Shown here: positions 27,458 through 40,900 of the stretch, in pieces | How the letters are laid out: each line of letters starts with the position of its first letter | Numbering within the stretch: position 1 is the stretch's first letter | NCBI RefSeq assembly: GCF_029953305.1 | Contig: NZ_JASBAN010000001.1 | Span: 62,001-126,000 of the forward strand | Length of the DNA stretch: 64,000 nt | Source of the DNA: Commensalibacter nepenthis | Lineage (GTDB): Bacteria; Pseudomonadota; Alphaproteobacteria; Acetobacterales; Acetobacteraceae | Reading direction: 5' to 3' | Made by a program: the position numbers and the translations under genes | The notes under the pieces: model-generated | What the model was told of the DNA's origin: nothing | Seen by the model: only the letters and a program-made list of their open reading frames with translations | The model's database searches: none

Positions 27458-28431
27458 TTTTCAATCACCTTTAATGTTTTCATACCAGGCTCCCATATAT
27501 ACGTTTTAGGTAAATTAGTCTTTTCATCTATAGCATGAACCGTGACTAATTTTGCTCCAGATTCTTTTGCTGCAGCTGCAATATCTCCTCTACAAAAACC
27601 GCATACATCTTTACCTACCACATTTATTGTCAAATCAGCATCTTTAGTCAATCCTGCTTTATATGCCTGTTGAATCGCACCAATTTCTGCATGTGCATCA
27701 GCCATATTTCCATTAGGAAGTTTATCGTTACCAGTCTTTTCCTTTTTACTATTTATTCTATCTGCAATTAAAGTTGGCTCATCTTTGTTTGCTTGCTCTG
27801 CAGGTCGTGCTTTTTGATTGGTATCAGTAAATTTCTGACCATTTACTTCTAATTCTGCAGTAACTGTTGGTTTAACGGTGACATCGACATTGGTTCCGTC
27901 TTTGGTTTCGGTTTCTTTTGCAACACTATAATAAGTGTCGTTTTCCTTACTTGTCAGCAGTTTTTGGGCTTCTTCGGCAGCTTCTACTCCTCCTTTGACG
28001 ATGAGTTTTCCTTCGCCAACTGTGAAGATACCCATTGCTGCTGCGGCAAGATTTAACGAAGCATTCTTATAATCCCCCTTGGTCGCATATCCTAACGCAA
28101 GCAACAGACTGGCTGGGTCTCCAATCACTGGGAAATAAGAAGCTGCTTCAAGCGAACGCATCGCCCAATCATATAAGTTATTTACAACTTTGCTTGTGGT
28201 TTTATCAACTTTGCCACCATCAGGGTCATTGGCTTGGTTATAAGCCTGCATGATCGCACCAAGGCTGGTGCCATTCATACCATTCCCACCCATTGCAAGA
28301 TCAGTCAGACCACCCGTGCCACCCGCAATCGCATTACTCAGCGCATTCGCAATTAACAATTGAGTGTTCGGATCATCGCTCAGCTGCTTGCCAGCCTCCA
28401 TCGCAAGCAATCGTGTTTGCGCAGAAACCAA
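27454..28431 (-). CDS. orphan exoprotein tip cassette with deaminase-like toxin
   Basis: 325 residues from a TTG; the frame is open to 28536. The first part is the usual pre-toxin (ILEAAVNAAIAGATGGDAG, then NGMNGTSLGAIMQAYNQAND). A hydrophobic segment with PVIGDPASLLLALGYATKGD follows. The last ~80 residues carry a zinc-deaminase signature: His247-Ala-Glu249 in DAHAEIGAI, then Cys277 and Cys280 in VCGFCRGD, spaced as in bacterial cytidine-deaminase toxins. The DNKF start block seen in the other cassettes is missing here; the 5' end is joined to a broken immunity gene instead. The deaminase call rests on the motif; the substrate (DNA, RNA or nucleotide) is unknown. Confidence 0.75.
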   Translation of the reverse strand: MVSAQTRLLAMEAGKQLSDDPNTQLLIANALSNAIAGGTGGLTDLAMGGNGMNGTSLGAIMQAYNQANDPDGGKVDKTTSKVVNNLYDWAMRSLEAASYFPVIGDPASLLLALGYATKGDYKNASLNLAAAAMGIFTVGEGKLIVKGGVEAAEEAQKLLTSKENDTYYSVAKETETKDGTNVDVTVKPTVTAELEVNGQKFTDTNQKARPAEQANKDEPTLIADRINSKKEKTGNDKLPNGNMADAHAEIGAIQQAYKAGLTKDADLTINVVGKDVCGFCRGDIAAAAKESGAKLVTVHAIDEKTNLPKTYIWEPGMKTLKVIEK

Positions 28432-28532
28432 ACCACTCGCTGCCGTACTTGCTGCTGCACTTCCCGCATCACCACCCGTCGCTCCCGCAATAGCAGCATT
28501 TACAGCCGCTTCTAAAATAAGACAGTCAGTAT

Positions 28533-28583
28533 TTACTTACTTAATAAATGCTCATAATCAACCATTAATTTTATCTTTTTCAT
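28533..28583 (-). pseudogene. 5' remnant of an immunity gene
   Basis: Sixteen codons (MKKIKLMVDYEHLLSK) ending in TAA. The first seven match the start of the immunity genes at 24093 and 28682. It overlaps the preceding tip remnant by ATGA and is cut off where the deaminase cassette begins. Confidence 0.75.
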
Positions 28584-28660
28584 TTCACACTTCCTCTTAG
28601 GTTTGCACCCACAATATATCCATTACTGCTGGTTGTTATTGCTATACGGTTTCTTTGAGT
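28580..28660 (-). pseudogene. 3' remnant of a toxin tip
   Basis: About 25 codons ending RIAITTSSNGYIVGANLRG-SVK-stop, equivalent to the end of the main tip. It lies between the immunity gene at 28682 and the immunity remnant, so it marks a lost cassette. Confidence 0.78.
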
Positions 28661-28681
28661 ATTAAATAAACTCCATTTAGT

Positions 28682-28978
28682 TTAATAGCCACTACAATAT
28701 TCTACTTCATAGTCACTGCCTAACTCTACTTGTAATCTTTCATACAAACGATATCCTTCTTGTATAAAGGCAGCTTTATCTTCTGAACTTTTAAACCCAG
28801 AAGATGCAGGGTCATCCATATTTAATATTCCATCATACTCATCTGACCAATCCATTAATTCTTTTTTTAAAGCATCACTAATGGGCAAAGTATCAGGATC
28901 AATATTTCCAGAATCGTCATCATCATTAATCCATAACGGATAACAAAAATAATCAGTCATTAATTTTATCTTTTTCAT
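28682..28978 (-). CDS. CDI-type immunity protein of the full exoprotein
   Basis: A 98-residue acidic protein overlapping the exoprotein stop as ATGA, so it is translationally coupled to it. It shares MKKIKLM, FCYPLW, LPISDALKKELMDWS and DDPASS with the 102-residue protein at 24093 but has its own C-terminus (YEVEYCSGY). It would bind the tip of the 5109-residue exoprotein and protect sister cells. The role is inferred from position and from the paired divergence with the toxin. Confidence 0.8.
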   Translation of the reverse strand: MKKIKLMTDYFCYPLWINDDDDSGNIDPDTLPISDALKKELMDWSDEYDGILNMDDPASSGFKSSEDKAAFIQEGYRLYERLQVELGSDYEVEYCSGY

Positions 28979-31900
28979 TTCACACTTCCTGCTGAGTTTG
29001 CACCAACAATATAACCATTACTACTTATTGTTATCGCAAGGCGTTGTCTTTGACCATTAATGGTAATTTCATAAATAGGTCTACCTGTGCCTTTTCCTTG
29101 ATAACCTACTGGTTTCCCTTTAACTGCCTCCATAAGAATATCTGGTATTTCTGATTCTGAAGCCCCCATTTTGGTAAATTCCCCCTTATGCTTTCCTATA
29201 ATATGTTGCAACCCAGAATCTTCATCACCTTTTTCAAGAAAAACTATTCTACCATCTTCTAACTTCTCAACTCTTACAATTTTATCTGGTGAAAATTTCA
29301 CACCATTAGCAGCCATTTCATCTAAATAGCTTTGGTTGATATTCTCATATTCACCACCATTATTATCGAAATCATCAAATTCTAAAGGCTCGTTTTTTTG
29401 AGGCGTAGCTTCTGGCTTATATTCACCTGTTTCATTGGTGATTATAGGTTTTAAAAGTGTTCCATCTTGAGCTTTTCTGAGGTCACTTTTCATCCCATCA
29501 AGAATAGATTGACTAATCGGTCTATCAGGATCTAACGCTACACTATAATCTTCATACCCGCTAATTGCACGTATTTGATCTTTAAGATCGTAAAAAGCGT
29601 CTCTATTTATTTTAGCTTGCGCGGGATCAATATACCGACCTTTACTATCCCAACCAGCTGGGTAATCACCTCTCCTTGCCTCCTCTTCGATCCTTTCGGG
29701 AGGTTCAGCTGCTTGATTATATTGTTGCAGATCGGAGGAAATCCCCAAGCCATTTAATGCACCAGAACCTCCATTAAGCGCACCACCAGCACCCGCACCA
29801 ATTGCACCAGCAATCGCGTTTTCAATTGCGTTTGTTAATGCAGTGGCAACTTTGGGATCACCATTACTCTGAGCTTTTGCCCAATCATAAACACTATTGA
29901 AGGTTGTAGAAGTTGCTATATTCCCAGCAACAGCACTCCCCGCTGCGGCACCGACGTTGCCGCCAGTAACGCCTGCGACGGCGGCGGAGCCTGCGGCTTC
30001 GAGGATGATACGACCAATATCGTTCTTAACATTCGTTTCGTCAAAACCATTAACACCACTATTATGCAGCGCATCAGACACTTGCCCCATGACTTCGCCG
30101 ACGAGCTGCATGCCAAGTTGGCTGTTTTGCAGTTGGTTGGCAAGTTTATCGGCGTTAAACTTGTTGTCCATGTAACCATTGGCGTTATTCACATCTGTGG
30201 TATAGCCACCCTCTGTGCTGCCAGCATTGACATTGATATTCCCAGAGATCGCAGACTGGCTGGTTGATGTTTCGTCATGCTTGCGATTGCCACCAGCAAT
30301 CAAACCAGAGTTCTGCGCAAGATTCCCAGCAATCACGCCCAATGGTCCCAAGGAGCTCCCCAAAGCCCCCGTGCCAACACTCAGTCCACCCCCCGTAGCC
30401 GTCGCATCCCATTTCGATTGGTTCTCTTGAGTTTCCGCAATCAATTTCCCCGTGTCAAAATGGTTCTTGGACGCATCTGCGGTGCTGCTAATCACCCCAG
30501 CCTTTAAATGCGTCGTGTCACCCACGTGAATATCAACACCACCATCCCCTCCGTAAATGCCAGAAAGATCCTTGCCAGTGCTTTGATAATGATCCTTGAT
30601 ATTCTGATTGCCATAGCTGCCACCAGCACTCCAGTTGCTCCCCGCTTTGACACTCAACCCCGCTTGACTGCTGCTGCTGTCATAATGTGAGGTGTCTTGG
30701 GGGCTGGTAATATCCAAATTCCCCGTATCAACCGTCACTTGATTTCCAGAAACAATTCCACCATTAATCGTCGTCTTACCAGGGGCGGTAATCGTCACTT
30801 TGTCCGTCGCAGATACATTCGTATTTACCCCAGTCGAACTGTCACCATTCGCATGTTGTTTCGACCCATTGGCATTCGCAGCAACCCCAATATCCCCTTT
30901 GGTATTGACCTCAATCCCAATCGCTCCACCAAAGCTGCTGCCTTTGCTAGAGGAATGCGTCGTATCAAAATCTGATTGCAACGTCACATTCTTCCCAAAT
31001 AAGGTCACATCCTTACCCGATAAATTCGCAGCAGTCGCCGTTAAGTCACCATTATGCACATCATTAACATTATCCCCGCGCGCAACAATGCTCAGACTAT
31101 TCCCAGCCGTGGCAGAAGAACCAACAACACTGCTTTGGGAATATTCACTCTTGGATTTGCTTGAACTAAATCCAGCCTGAACCGTACCAGAAAGAAGCCC
31201 ACCCCCATATTTGTCAGCATTCGCAATCCCATTGCCAATCGCATATCCCCCTTGCATCGCATTCAACGTCTTGCCCGCAGCACTGCCCGAACCATTCACA
31301 TTCGACGCCGCCTGACCATATTGCGCCGCTTGACCCACAGCAGAGTCAGAAGATACCCCAACTTTTAAGCCGCCAAATACAGAGGATTGTTTGTGCGTCT
31401 GGTCTATTGTGTTATGAACCGTATCAAAGGTTACAGACGATCCACTGATACTTAAATCATTCCCCGCACTAAGGTTTGTCCCCGTAAATATCGATGCTCC
31501 CCCAGAAATAATAGTTAAATTATTCCCAGCACTGACCTCACTGGGGGTCCATGTCGTCGTCTTGCTCGTATCCGTTTGTTTATCAGAATGATACCCAACA
31601 GACGCCATCCCCCCACTAAAGCTGGCACCCAGTCCAGAACTGCTCTTATGAGAGTAATCCTCGGTCGTATCTTTCGTCGCCATCGTCGAAAGATTATTGC
31701 CAGCAATTAAATTAACATCATGTTGACCTGTAACGGTTCCTTTGATCGTTAAATCATGACCCGCACCAATGGTGATATCTTTGCCCGCACCAACAAGCGA
31801 CCCAATCTCTTCTGTTCGGGTTGAATTTCCTACCTCTTTTTCTTTTTGTAAAATACTAGAGCTTTTATGCGAGGAAGAGGACGAAGAGCTATTCGTAACA

Positions 31901-34900
31901 GAACCCAGAGTAATATCATGACCCGCCAGTAAAGTCGTATTCCCATCCCCAAGAACAACAGACCCCGCCAAATGAATATCATTCTTTGCACCCAGCGTAA
32001 TATTGCCATTCGAAATAATATTACTACTGAGTGCTGTATTATAAGAATTCTGCTCACTAAAAGAACTGTGATTAAACGCCCCAGATTTATTGCCTTTGAT
32101 GTCAGAGAAGCCACTGTCGGTCACGGCGTTTAGACCGATATTTCCAGCGGAGGCTAAAGAGACATTGCCTCCCGCATTTAACGTGCTGCCAGAGAAATCT
32201 AAATCCCCGACAGTCGATTGCAAGGACGCATTGCCGCCTGCTTTGATCGTCGTGCCGTAATTTTTAATTTGACTGCCATTAAACGCCAACGTGCCATCAG
32301 ACGCATGCGTCACACTCGACGCAGCCGCATTTAACTCTATTGAACCAATATGGATAGACCCTGCTTGCATTGCCAAATCAGAGCCAGATTGAATGGTGCC
32401 ACCATGGGTTATAATGCTGTCACTGGCTTTAATCCCAAGCGTGTCAGAGGCAATAATCTGCCCTTGCGATCCAAGGTAGGATCCCTTACCCCCATTCACA
32501 AGATAATCATTCACCGTATCCGCATTAATCACAGAGCCATTCTGTGCATTTAAAGAGATTTTCCCTCCTTTAATCGTCCCACCAATATTGCTGATATCTC
32601 CATTCGTAGCGGTTAGCGCAATCGAGTTTGTTCCTTGCATCAACCCAGAATTATAAATTGAACCCGCTGTGATACTAACGTCTTTCCCTTTAATCGCAGC
32701 ACCCGCCAAAACATCCGTTTTAGGAGAAAGATAAAGCTTAGGCACTAAAACAGTTTGTCCATCAACGACTTGAGGCACATACCAAACAATATCTTCATCT
32801 AATGCTGCTTGTTGTTCTGAGGTCAAGGCTGTGCCAAATTGTAAGCCCAACTTATCCTTTTGATGGCTCGCATTATCCAACATCGTTTTCATCGCATCAG
32901 AAGCCGTTTTATACGTCCCTCCAGGATAGCTTTGCCCTGTTGCTTGAATATATTGTTGTTGGATATACTGAGTATCAAACCCTGAATCCCCAAGGAACGT
33001 ATAAGACCCACTGATACTTAATCGATCCAACAAATATTGCGATCCATAAAAACTATTAATAGAGGTATATTGAGGACGCGTTTCAATTAAATAGTTTGAG
33101 CCCGGTGAAACAGAAGACGTATTGACGTTGGGCTGGGTTGGATTTTGAACAATAATCCCCCCAACAGAGACTGTGTTCCCTGTATTATTGGGCGAATTTT
33201 CAGATGGATTACCATTAATAATAATACCAGAACTATTATTGACAAGACTGCCTGTATTATTAGGAGATTGAACAGACGGGGCTTCATTCATAGCAACGCC
33301 AGAATGATCACTGACATTGTTTCCTGTATTACTAGGAGACTGAACAGAGGGAACCCCATTAATGGCAACACCAGAACTGTTACTGACATTGTTTCCTGTA
33401 TTATTAGGAGACTGAACAGAAGGAGCCCCATTGATAGAAACATCATGATTATTACTTACATTATGCGTTCCCCCAGAATTACCAGTTCCTGTATTTGAAC
33501 CCCCGCCAGTAATTCCACCCCCTGCTATTCCATTTAGACTAGAATTACCGCCATTCACATTGGGGTTCGGTCTAAAAAGTGCTTGCCCTCCTGTTATAGA
33601 AGATAAAATATCATCAATAGTTACAGAACCAGACCCATTAAACCCAGGTAAATTTACATGTAAACCAGGATCAATCCCTTGTGGGTTTGTTACCCCACTA
33701 TAGCCTAAATTATTCCCTTGCCCTTTAAGCGTATTCATATCAGAACCATTACTGGTTAACTGACTATTTCCCGGGCCTGTTAAGCCATCTTTGCCTTTTT
33801 GACCATCGGTTGTTTGTGCATATTTTCCAGAAGGTAAATCAGGATTAGCATTGGTAAACTGATTATCCAAAGCATGCTCAATAATGGTTGTATTATTAAC
33901 CTGCCCAGAAAACTGACCAATTAAGGTTCCTCCAGCAACAATCGAACCACTTAATCCTGTGTTAACTGTGTTATCCCCCCAGACTTTTTTAGGAGGGTTC
34001 GTCATAGAGTGCCCCCCAAAATCACCAAAAAATGGGTTTGTTATTTGAGAGGGATCTTTTGGATTTAACGTTCTGCAAAATTGCTTATTAAAACAAGTAA
34101 CGGTAAATACCATATCATTTTGATAACCAACATTATCTAAAGATGCCCCCGCAAGCTGCATATTTCTGCCAGCTTCAATATGACTAACATCATTTGTAAT
34201 GGCACCAATTGTCGTAATCTTTAAATCTCTCCCTGCAAAAATAATCGCAGATGTTCCGTTTAAGGTTGTTTTAGTACCTATACCAGTAACCTCCACACGC
34301 GTATTAGAATTGCCTGCGCCTTCAGAAAGAAAATAATAAACATAACCTGAAGCTGGTTTACCGTCTTGGGTATATAATCCTTCAGGCGCACCGATTTTTA
34401 AGATTTTGACATCACTGTTATAATAATACTGACCTAAACCCACAATTCCTGTCGTTGTCGTATAGGTATCAACGACTTGCCTATTCGTCAGCCCCTCATA
34501 TTCTTGACCATCCGCATTAATAGCAGTGTTATAAACAGTAATGTTATTTACGTTTTCTGTAGATAACGTCCCCAGATACTTATTCTCAAAACTATTGGCA
34601 CTCAGGGTAATATCCCCATTAGCACTTTGGGTGCGAATTAATCCCCCTGTATTTTTAACGTCCCCCATAGCATTAATGGTCATAGACCCTTGATCGGTTT
34701 GCAGAACACCAAAATTATCAATATTTCCTGATGAAGTAATCGTTAAATTATTCGTGCTGGAGATAAGCCCTTTGACATTATTCGTTAAACTTGCAACAGT
34801 TAAATTCACATCATTTGCAGCAATGAACACACCATTATTGGTAATAGTATTGGCAGTAACCCATAAATCCCCTCCAGAGGTAAGTCCGCCATCCTCGCTG

Positions 34901-37900
34901 ATAGTATAATTTCCATTGATTGTTAAATGAACACCAGCACCTTGCACAGCGCCTAAAGATGCAAAAATAACGTTATTATTATTCACATCCCCATCTAAAA
35001 TAGCAGTTAAAGTTTGATTGGCAATAATAGACCCCGTCGAGGATAATCCCCCACTTTGCACAGCCATGTTAATATCTTTAGAAGATTGAATAATCCCTTG
35101 ATTAGTTAAATCCAGCTGTCCTACAACCCCACTTTGTGCATTGGCATACACAGATATATTTCCAGAAGACCCATTCCCCAAAGCCGCGAAAGTAAGGATT
35201 TTTCCAGATTGGTTTTGTAAATTATGGGTATAAAGGGTCAAATCTTGCCCAGATTGAAGTATCCCAGCATTATTATTAATTTGGTCTAATCCATTGCCAT
35301 TTTGATCGCGTGCGATCTTCATGGCACCGTTCATACTGACAATCGTACCAGAATGATTATCAAGAGCAGGCGTCGTAATTTGGACATCGTTCATCGCTTG
35401 TAACCAACCCTGATTGGTCATCCCAGACGATGCGCTTAAAACCATATTCCCATTGCTGGTAATAATTTGTCCATTTTGAGCAAAAGACAAGATAGGAGCG
35501 CTTAAAGACAAAGTGCCTTTATCCGTTCCCATTTGAGCTTGGGCATTATTCGTTATTTGCGTATTTGAAGTAAGGGTTAATCCTTGAGCCCCATAGATAT
35601 AACCATTAGCATTATTATTAATATTACCCGCAATATTGCCTGTAATCGAACCTCCAGCAAGGAGCAGTCCTGAATTATTCAGACCATTACCTGTAAAAAG
35701 GATACTTCCTTGATTGTAAGCTGTGATTTCACCTTTGTTTTGATTGGATAATACACCAGACACTTGAAGATCAATATTCGAATTGGAAAGGATTCCTCCT
35801 TGATCATTGTTCAAATCTTGTGCTTGAATAGTCAGATTACCTGTATTCCCGTCTAGGTTTTTAATCACCCCGTGATTTGTAATAGATCCGTTTGAGGCAA
35901 CAATTTTTACATTACCAGTATCAGCACCCATAATACTATTTGCATTATTTACCAAAGAAGCAACGATTAAGCTCAGCCCTTGCCCTCCCCATAAGGTACC
36001 ATTGTTGGTAAAGTCAGAGCCAATGGTTAACGTAAGTAATCCACCTGCCAAGATTTTGCTGCCTTGAGCACCATCAAACTGATTAAAATTAAGCGTTAAA
36101 TCTTTGGAAGATTGAAGCGTTCCCCCAACATTATTAAAAGAGTGCAATCCCGCAGCAGAGGATCCTTGGTCAAGACGAATAACACCATTATCACTAGACA
36201 ATACCCCATTCGTATTATTTAAATTCTGTGCTGCAATCCAAAGACGATTATAGGCTTGAATAGTACTATCATTATTGGTAACAGAAGCTACAGATACAAC
36301 ATTATTCTGGGTTGACCCAATCCCTTGTAACGTCACATCACCATTCGTACTAAGCATCACCCCTTTTTGACTATTGGCAATATTATTGGCAGTCAATGTT
36401 AAACCATTATTTCCTTGTATCCAGCCATTTTGGTTTTGAATGGTTTGAGCCGATAATTGCGCAGTTCGACCAATTAAGGAACCAGAAACCAAAATTGTAT
36501 CATTATAAATCAATCCAGAATTCGCTGAACTATTTACAATGCTATTGGCATTAACACTCAATATATTATCTGCAGAAATATATCCACTATTGGTCAATGT
36601 TTGTGAGGCAATGGTTAAATTCTGTGGACTAATCATTAATCCATCATTATTCACAGTCGAAGCATTGATATTTAAATCTCCCCCTTGAACAATAATTTTA
36701 CCATAAATATCTTGATTGCGAAGGTTGGATAATTGCTGATTAACGTTGAAGATTGCACCATTTTTAGAAAGCATTGTACCTTGGTTGGTCAAAATAGAAC
36801 TATTAATCAATAATTGACTATTATCCCCAACAGCTTGAATATTTCCATAATTTGCAAGACCATTTTGTCCTAAAGCCGTTATATTGAGAGTACCCGCACC
36901 ACTATAGATTAATCCTGATGTGCCATTAGAAAGTGCATCCGCAACAATTGTCACATCAGAACCACCAACCATTTGACCATTATTAACACTATCTCCAGAG
37001 AAATGTGCTTGTAATTGCTGTTGTGCGGTTAAAAGAGATGATGCTGTGCTTTGATAAGAAGACCCATTCAGAATAATATTGCCGTTGGCTTGGATATTAC
37101 CATTACTATTATCGATAAAAGTTGGTTGCGATATTCCAATATTCAAATCACCACCCAGTACTAGAATATTACCACTCGTATTATTTAAATTGGGAGAATG
37201 AATATTAATCGCTTTATTCGCCTGTAAATACCCACTATTGGCTAGTAAATTTCGTATGGTAAGCGTTAGATTTCCATCAGTTAAAAGCTGCCCATTATTA
37301 TTTTGTAAATTTTGCGCTGTGATTTGAATGTCTTGACCATTGCCAGATTGCAAAACACCTGAATATTCCCCCAAAGATTGATTTTGTATATCTCCAGAAA
37401 TCTGTAAATTGATTCCCTGTAAGCTTTGCACAAACCCTGTATTCTCAAAAGAATTGGCGGTTAAAGAAACATTGCCATCCGATTGAATCATCCCCCCTGT
37501 TAATTGACCATTAACAAGAATCCCTTGATTTTTTATGGATTGATTGATGTTTAACTGAACCCATTCTTTTCCAAATAAAGAACCTGAATTTTCTAAAGAA
37601 GTAGCAACAATTTCTAAATTGCCCAATGAAGCATAGATATTCCCATTATTAATAAGATTGTGAATAATGTTAAGAGATCCATTGCCGTTTAAGCTACTAA
37701 CAGACGCATCTTTATCTGCAATCGTTAAATTATTTGCTTGTAAGGTGAATGCATTTTGGCTTTGGATCGCTCCAGCAACAGATACATCGCCTGTGGCATT
37801 GATTTGTAAATCTTTACCTGCATAAAAAACCCCTTTACTGGTATCGGTATAACTGCCGATCGTCGCATTCACATATCCAGAAGTTGATTGAATAGTGCCA

Positions 37901-40900
37901 TTGCTATTCTCAATATCGCCACTACGAAGCGTTAAATCCCCAGAACTATCACTTGTGCCAGAAACAATCGTCCCTGCAGTATTCGTCAATCTATTGGATT
38001 GGATATCAACATTACCGTTGTTTGAACCAATCTGACCTGAACTATTATCTAAATTATTCCCAGTAATTTTCAACAAACCAATAGGGGTTAAAATTCGACC
38101 TTGAATGTTTTCAATATCCCCATTCGCCGCAATCGTAACATTACCCCCCTGTTGCGTACCAATTTGACCAGAATTATTTTGAATATCTGTTGACGCATTC
38201 ACATCAACAGCCCCTGATGTCGTTAAAATAATCCCACTATTACTATTATTTAACGATCCAACATGTAACGCAATATTTCCACCAGACGTTCTGACCAATC
38301 CTTGTTGATTATTAAAATCACCACTGGTCAGCGTAATATTGCCATTCCCTTGTGATCCAATTTGACCAGAATCACTATTATCCAATCCCCCTGTGGCTTT
38401 TAAAGTAATCGCATCATTCTTGGTTAAAATACGTCCTGAACGATTATTAATCCCACCATTCATCGCAGTAATTGCTAAAATACCTGCATTCGTATTAATC
38501 TGCCCGCTGTTACTAACAGATCCCGCAGTAATCGCCAATCCACCTTGATGAACAAAGATATTCCCAGCATTAACAAGCGCATTGACAAGAGTAACCGTGC
38601 CATTGCCCGATAAACTGCTTAAAGAAGCCTCAGCATTGCTGAGAGTTAAAGAGCTTGCAGATAACGATAATCCCTGTTCCCCTTGCATCGCATAAGTAAT
38701 CGACATATCTCCAGATGAGTTAATCTGTAAATTCTTACCCGCATATAAAAGACCATTGGTTGTATCACTATAATTCCCAATCGTCGCAGTAACCAAACCA
38801 TCAGTCGCTTGAAGAACACCGTGACTATTCTCAATATCACCAGTTTGCAGCGCCATATCTCCAACAGACGTAATTACAGTACCATTTGTATTCGTCAAAC
38901 GACCGCTCGTAATCTGTATCAGACCATCTGGTGTAATAATCTTACCATTATCATTTTGTAAATCTTGCTGCAAAGCAAGTGTAAGATCACCTTGCGTTAA
39001 GGCACCAATCTGACCATTATTATTATTTAATTGATTGCCCGTAATATTGACAAAACCATCAGGGGTTACCATCTGACCTTGTGTATTATCAATATCCCCC
39101 TCAGCTACAAGCGTGATGTTCCCTTTATTTTGAATACCAATTTTACCTGCGTTATTGGCAATATTTTGCGTGGCTTGAATATTAATTTGACCATTATTGG
39201 TTAAAATCGAACCTTGTTGGTTATTTAAGTTGGCAATAGTTAATAAAACATCCCCAGTCGATGTGCGAATTAACCCATTTTGGTTCAGTAAATTCTTGCC
39301 CTTAATCGTCACATTACCCTTATTTTTAACCCCAATTTGACCATTACTATTATCAATGCTCCCTTTTGCCGTAATTGTTACATCACTAGCATCCACAATT
39401 AAGGAACCATTTTTATTCGAAAAATCGCCTTTGATATTAAAGTTTAATCCACCAAAACCAATCTCAAAGCTTCCATTATTACTAAAAGAACCGACATCAA
39501 GCGCCAAACTGCCCTTAGAAAAAGAGATCGCCCCATTATTTGATAATAAATTCGCAATTGTAAGGGAACCATTCCCACTTAAGCTACTAATCGATGCATT
39601 TTTATTTGCAATATCTAAATTATTCGCTTGCAAGGTAAACTGACCCTGACTTTGAATAGCATTGGCAATAGATACGTCCCCAGAGGCGTTTAAAGTTAAA
39701 TCTTTACCCGCATAAATAACCCCTTTACTGGTATCCGTATAACTTCCTATTATCGCATTCACATCACCATTCGTCGCTTGAATAGTGCCATTGCTATTCT
39801 CAATATCTCCACTCGTAAGGGTCAAATCTCCAATATTAGTACCCGTGCCTGCTATAATCATGCCTGAGCTATTGATTAAACGTCCTGAACTAATCTCAAC
39901 ATTGCCGTTATTAGACCCAATCTGACCTGAACGATTATCTAAATTATTGCCAGTAAGCTTTAAAAACCCAACAGGCGTGACAAACTGACCTTGAGTATTA
40001 TCAATATCTCCATTCGCCGTAATCGTTACATTACCACTCTGTTGCGCGCCAATTTGACCAGAATGATTTTGAATGCCTTGCCCAGCAGCCAAATTCATCG
40101 CCCCTGATGTCGTTAAAATCGAGCCTTGATTATTATTTAAAGAACCAACACTTAACCCAACATCCCCGACAGAAGTTCTTATTAACCCATTTTGGTTATT
40201 TAAATCCCCACTTTGAACGGTAATATTGCCATTCCCTTGAGACCCAATTTGACCTGAACCATTATCCAGATTGCCTGTGGCTTTCAGCGTCAGCGCATCA
40301 TTCTTGGTTAAAATACGCCCAGAATGATTATCAATCCCACCATTATTCGCAGTAATTGATAATGCACCCCCATCCGTATTCATCTGCCCATTATTACTGA
40401 CAGAACCCGCCGTAATGACCAATCCACCTTGATTAACAAAGATATTCCCAGCATTCATAAGCGCATTGATAAGAGTAACCGTCCCATTACCCGATAAACT
40501 ACTTAAAGAAGCTTCTGCATTACTTAAATTGAGTGATCTAGCCGATAACGATAATCCTTGCGCTCCTTGAATAGCATTGGCAATCGACATATCCCCAGAA
40601 GCATTCAGCTGTAAATTCTTACCCGCATAAATCAACCCACCATTCGTGTCAGTATAATTCCCAATATGCGCATCAACAAACCCATTCATCGCTTGAATAG
40701 TGCCGTTGCTATTCTCAATGTCACTACTCGTAAGCCTCAAATCACCAGAATTATTACCTGTGCCAGAAACAATCGTCCCCGCAGTATTTGTCAATCTATT
40801 GGATTGAATCTCAACATTGCCGTTATTAGACCCAATCTGACCTGAACGATTATCTAAATTATTGCCAGTAAGTTTTAAAAACCCAACAGGCGTGACAAAC

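Noticed and set aside
30215-33498. Many open frames on the + strand opposite the exoprotein gene
   Set aside because: They are antisense shadows of low-complexity repeat coding, have no ribosome sites and recur wherever the same block is duplicated (for example at 21156 and 33145).
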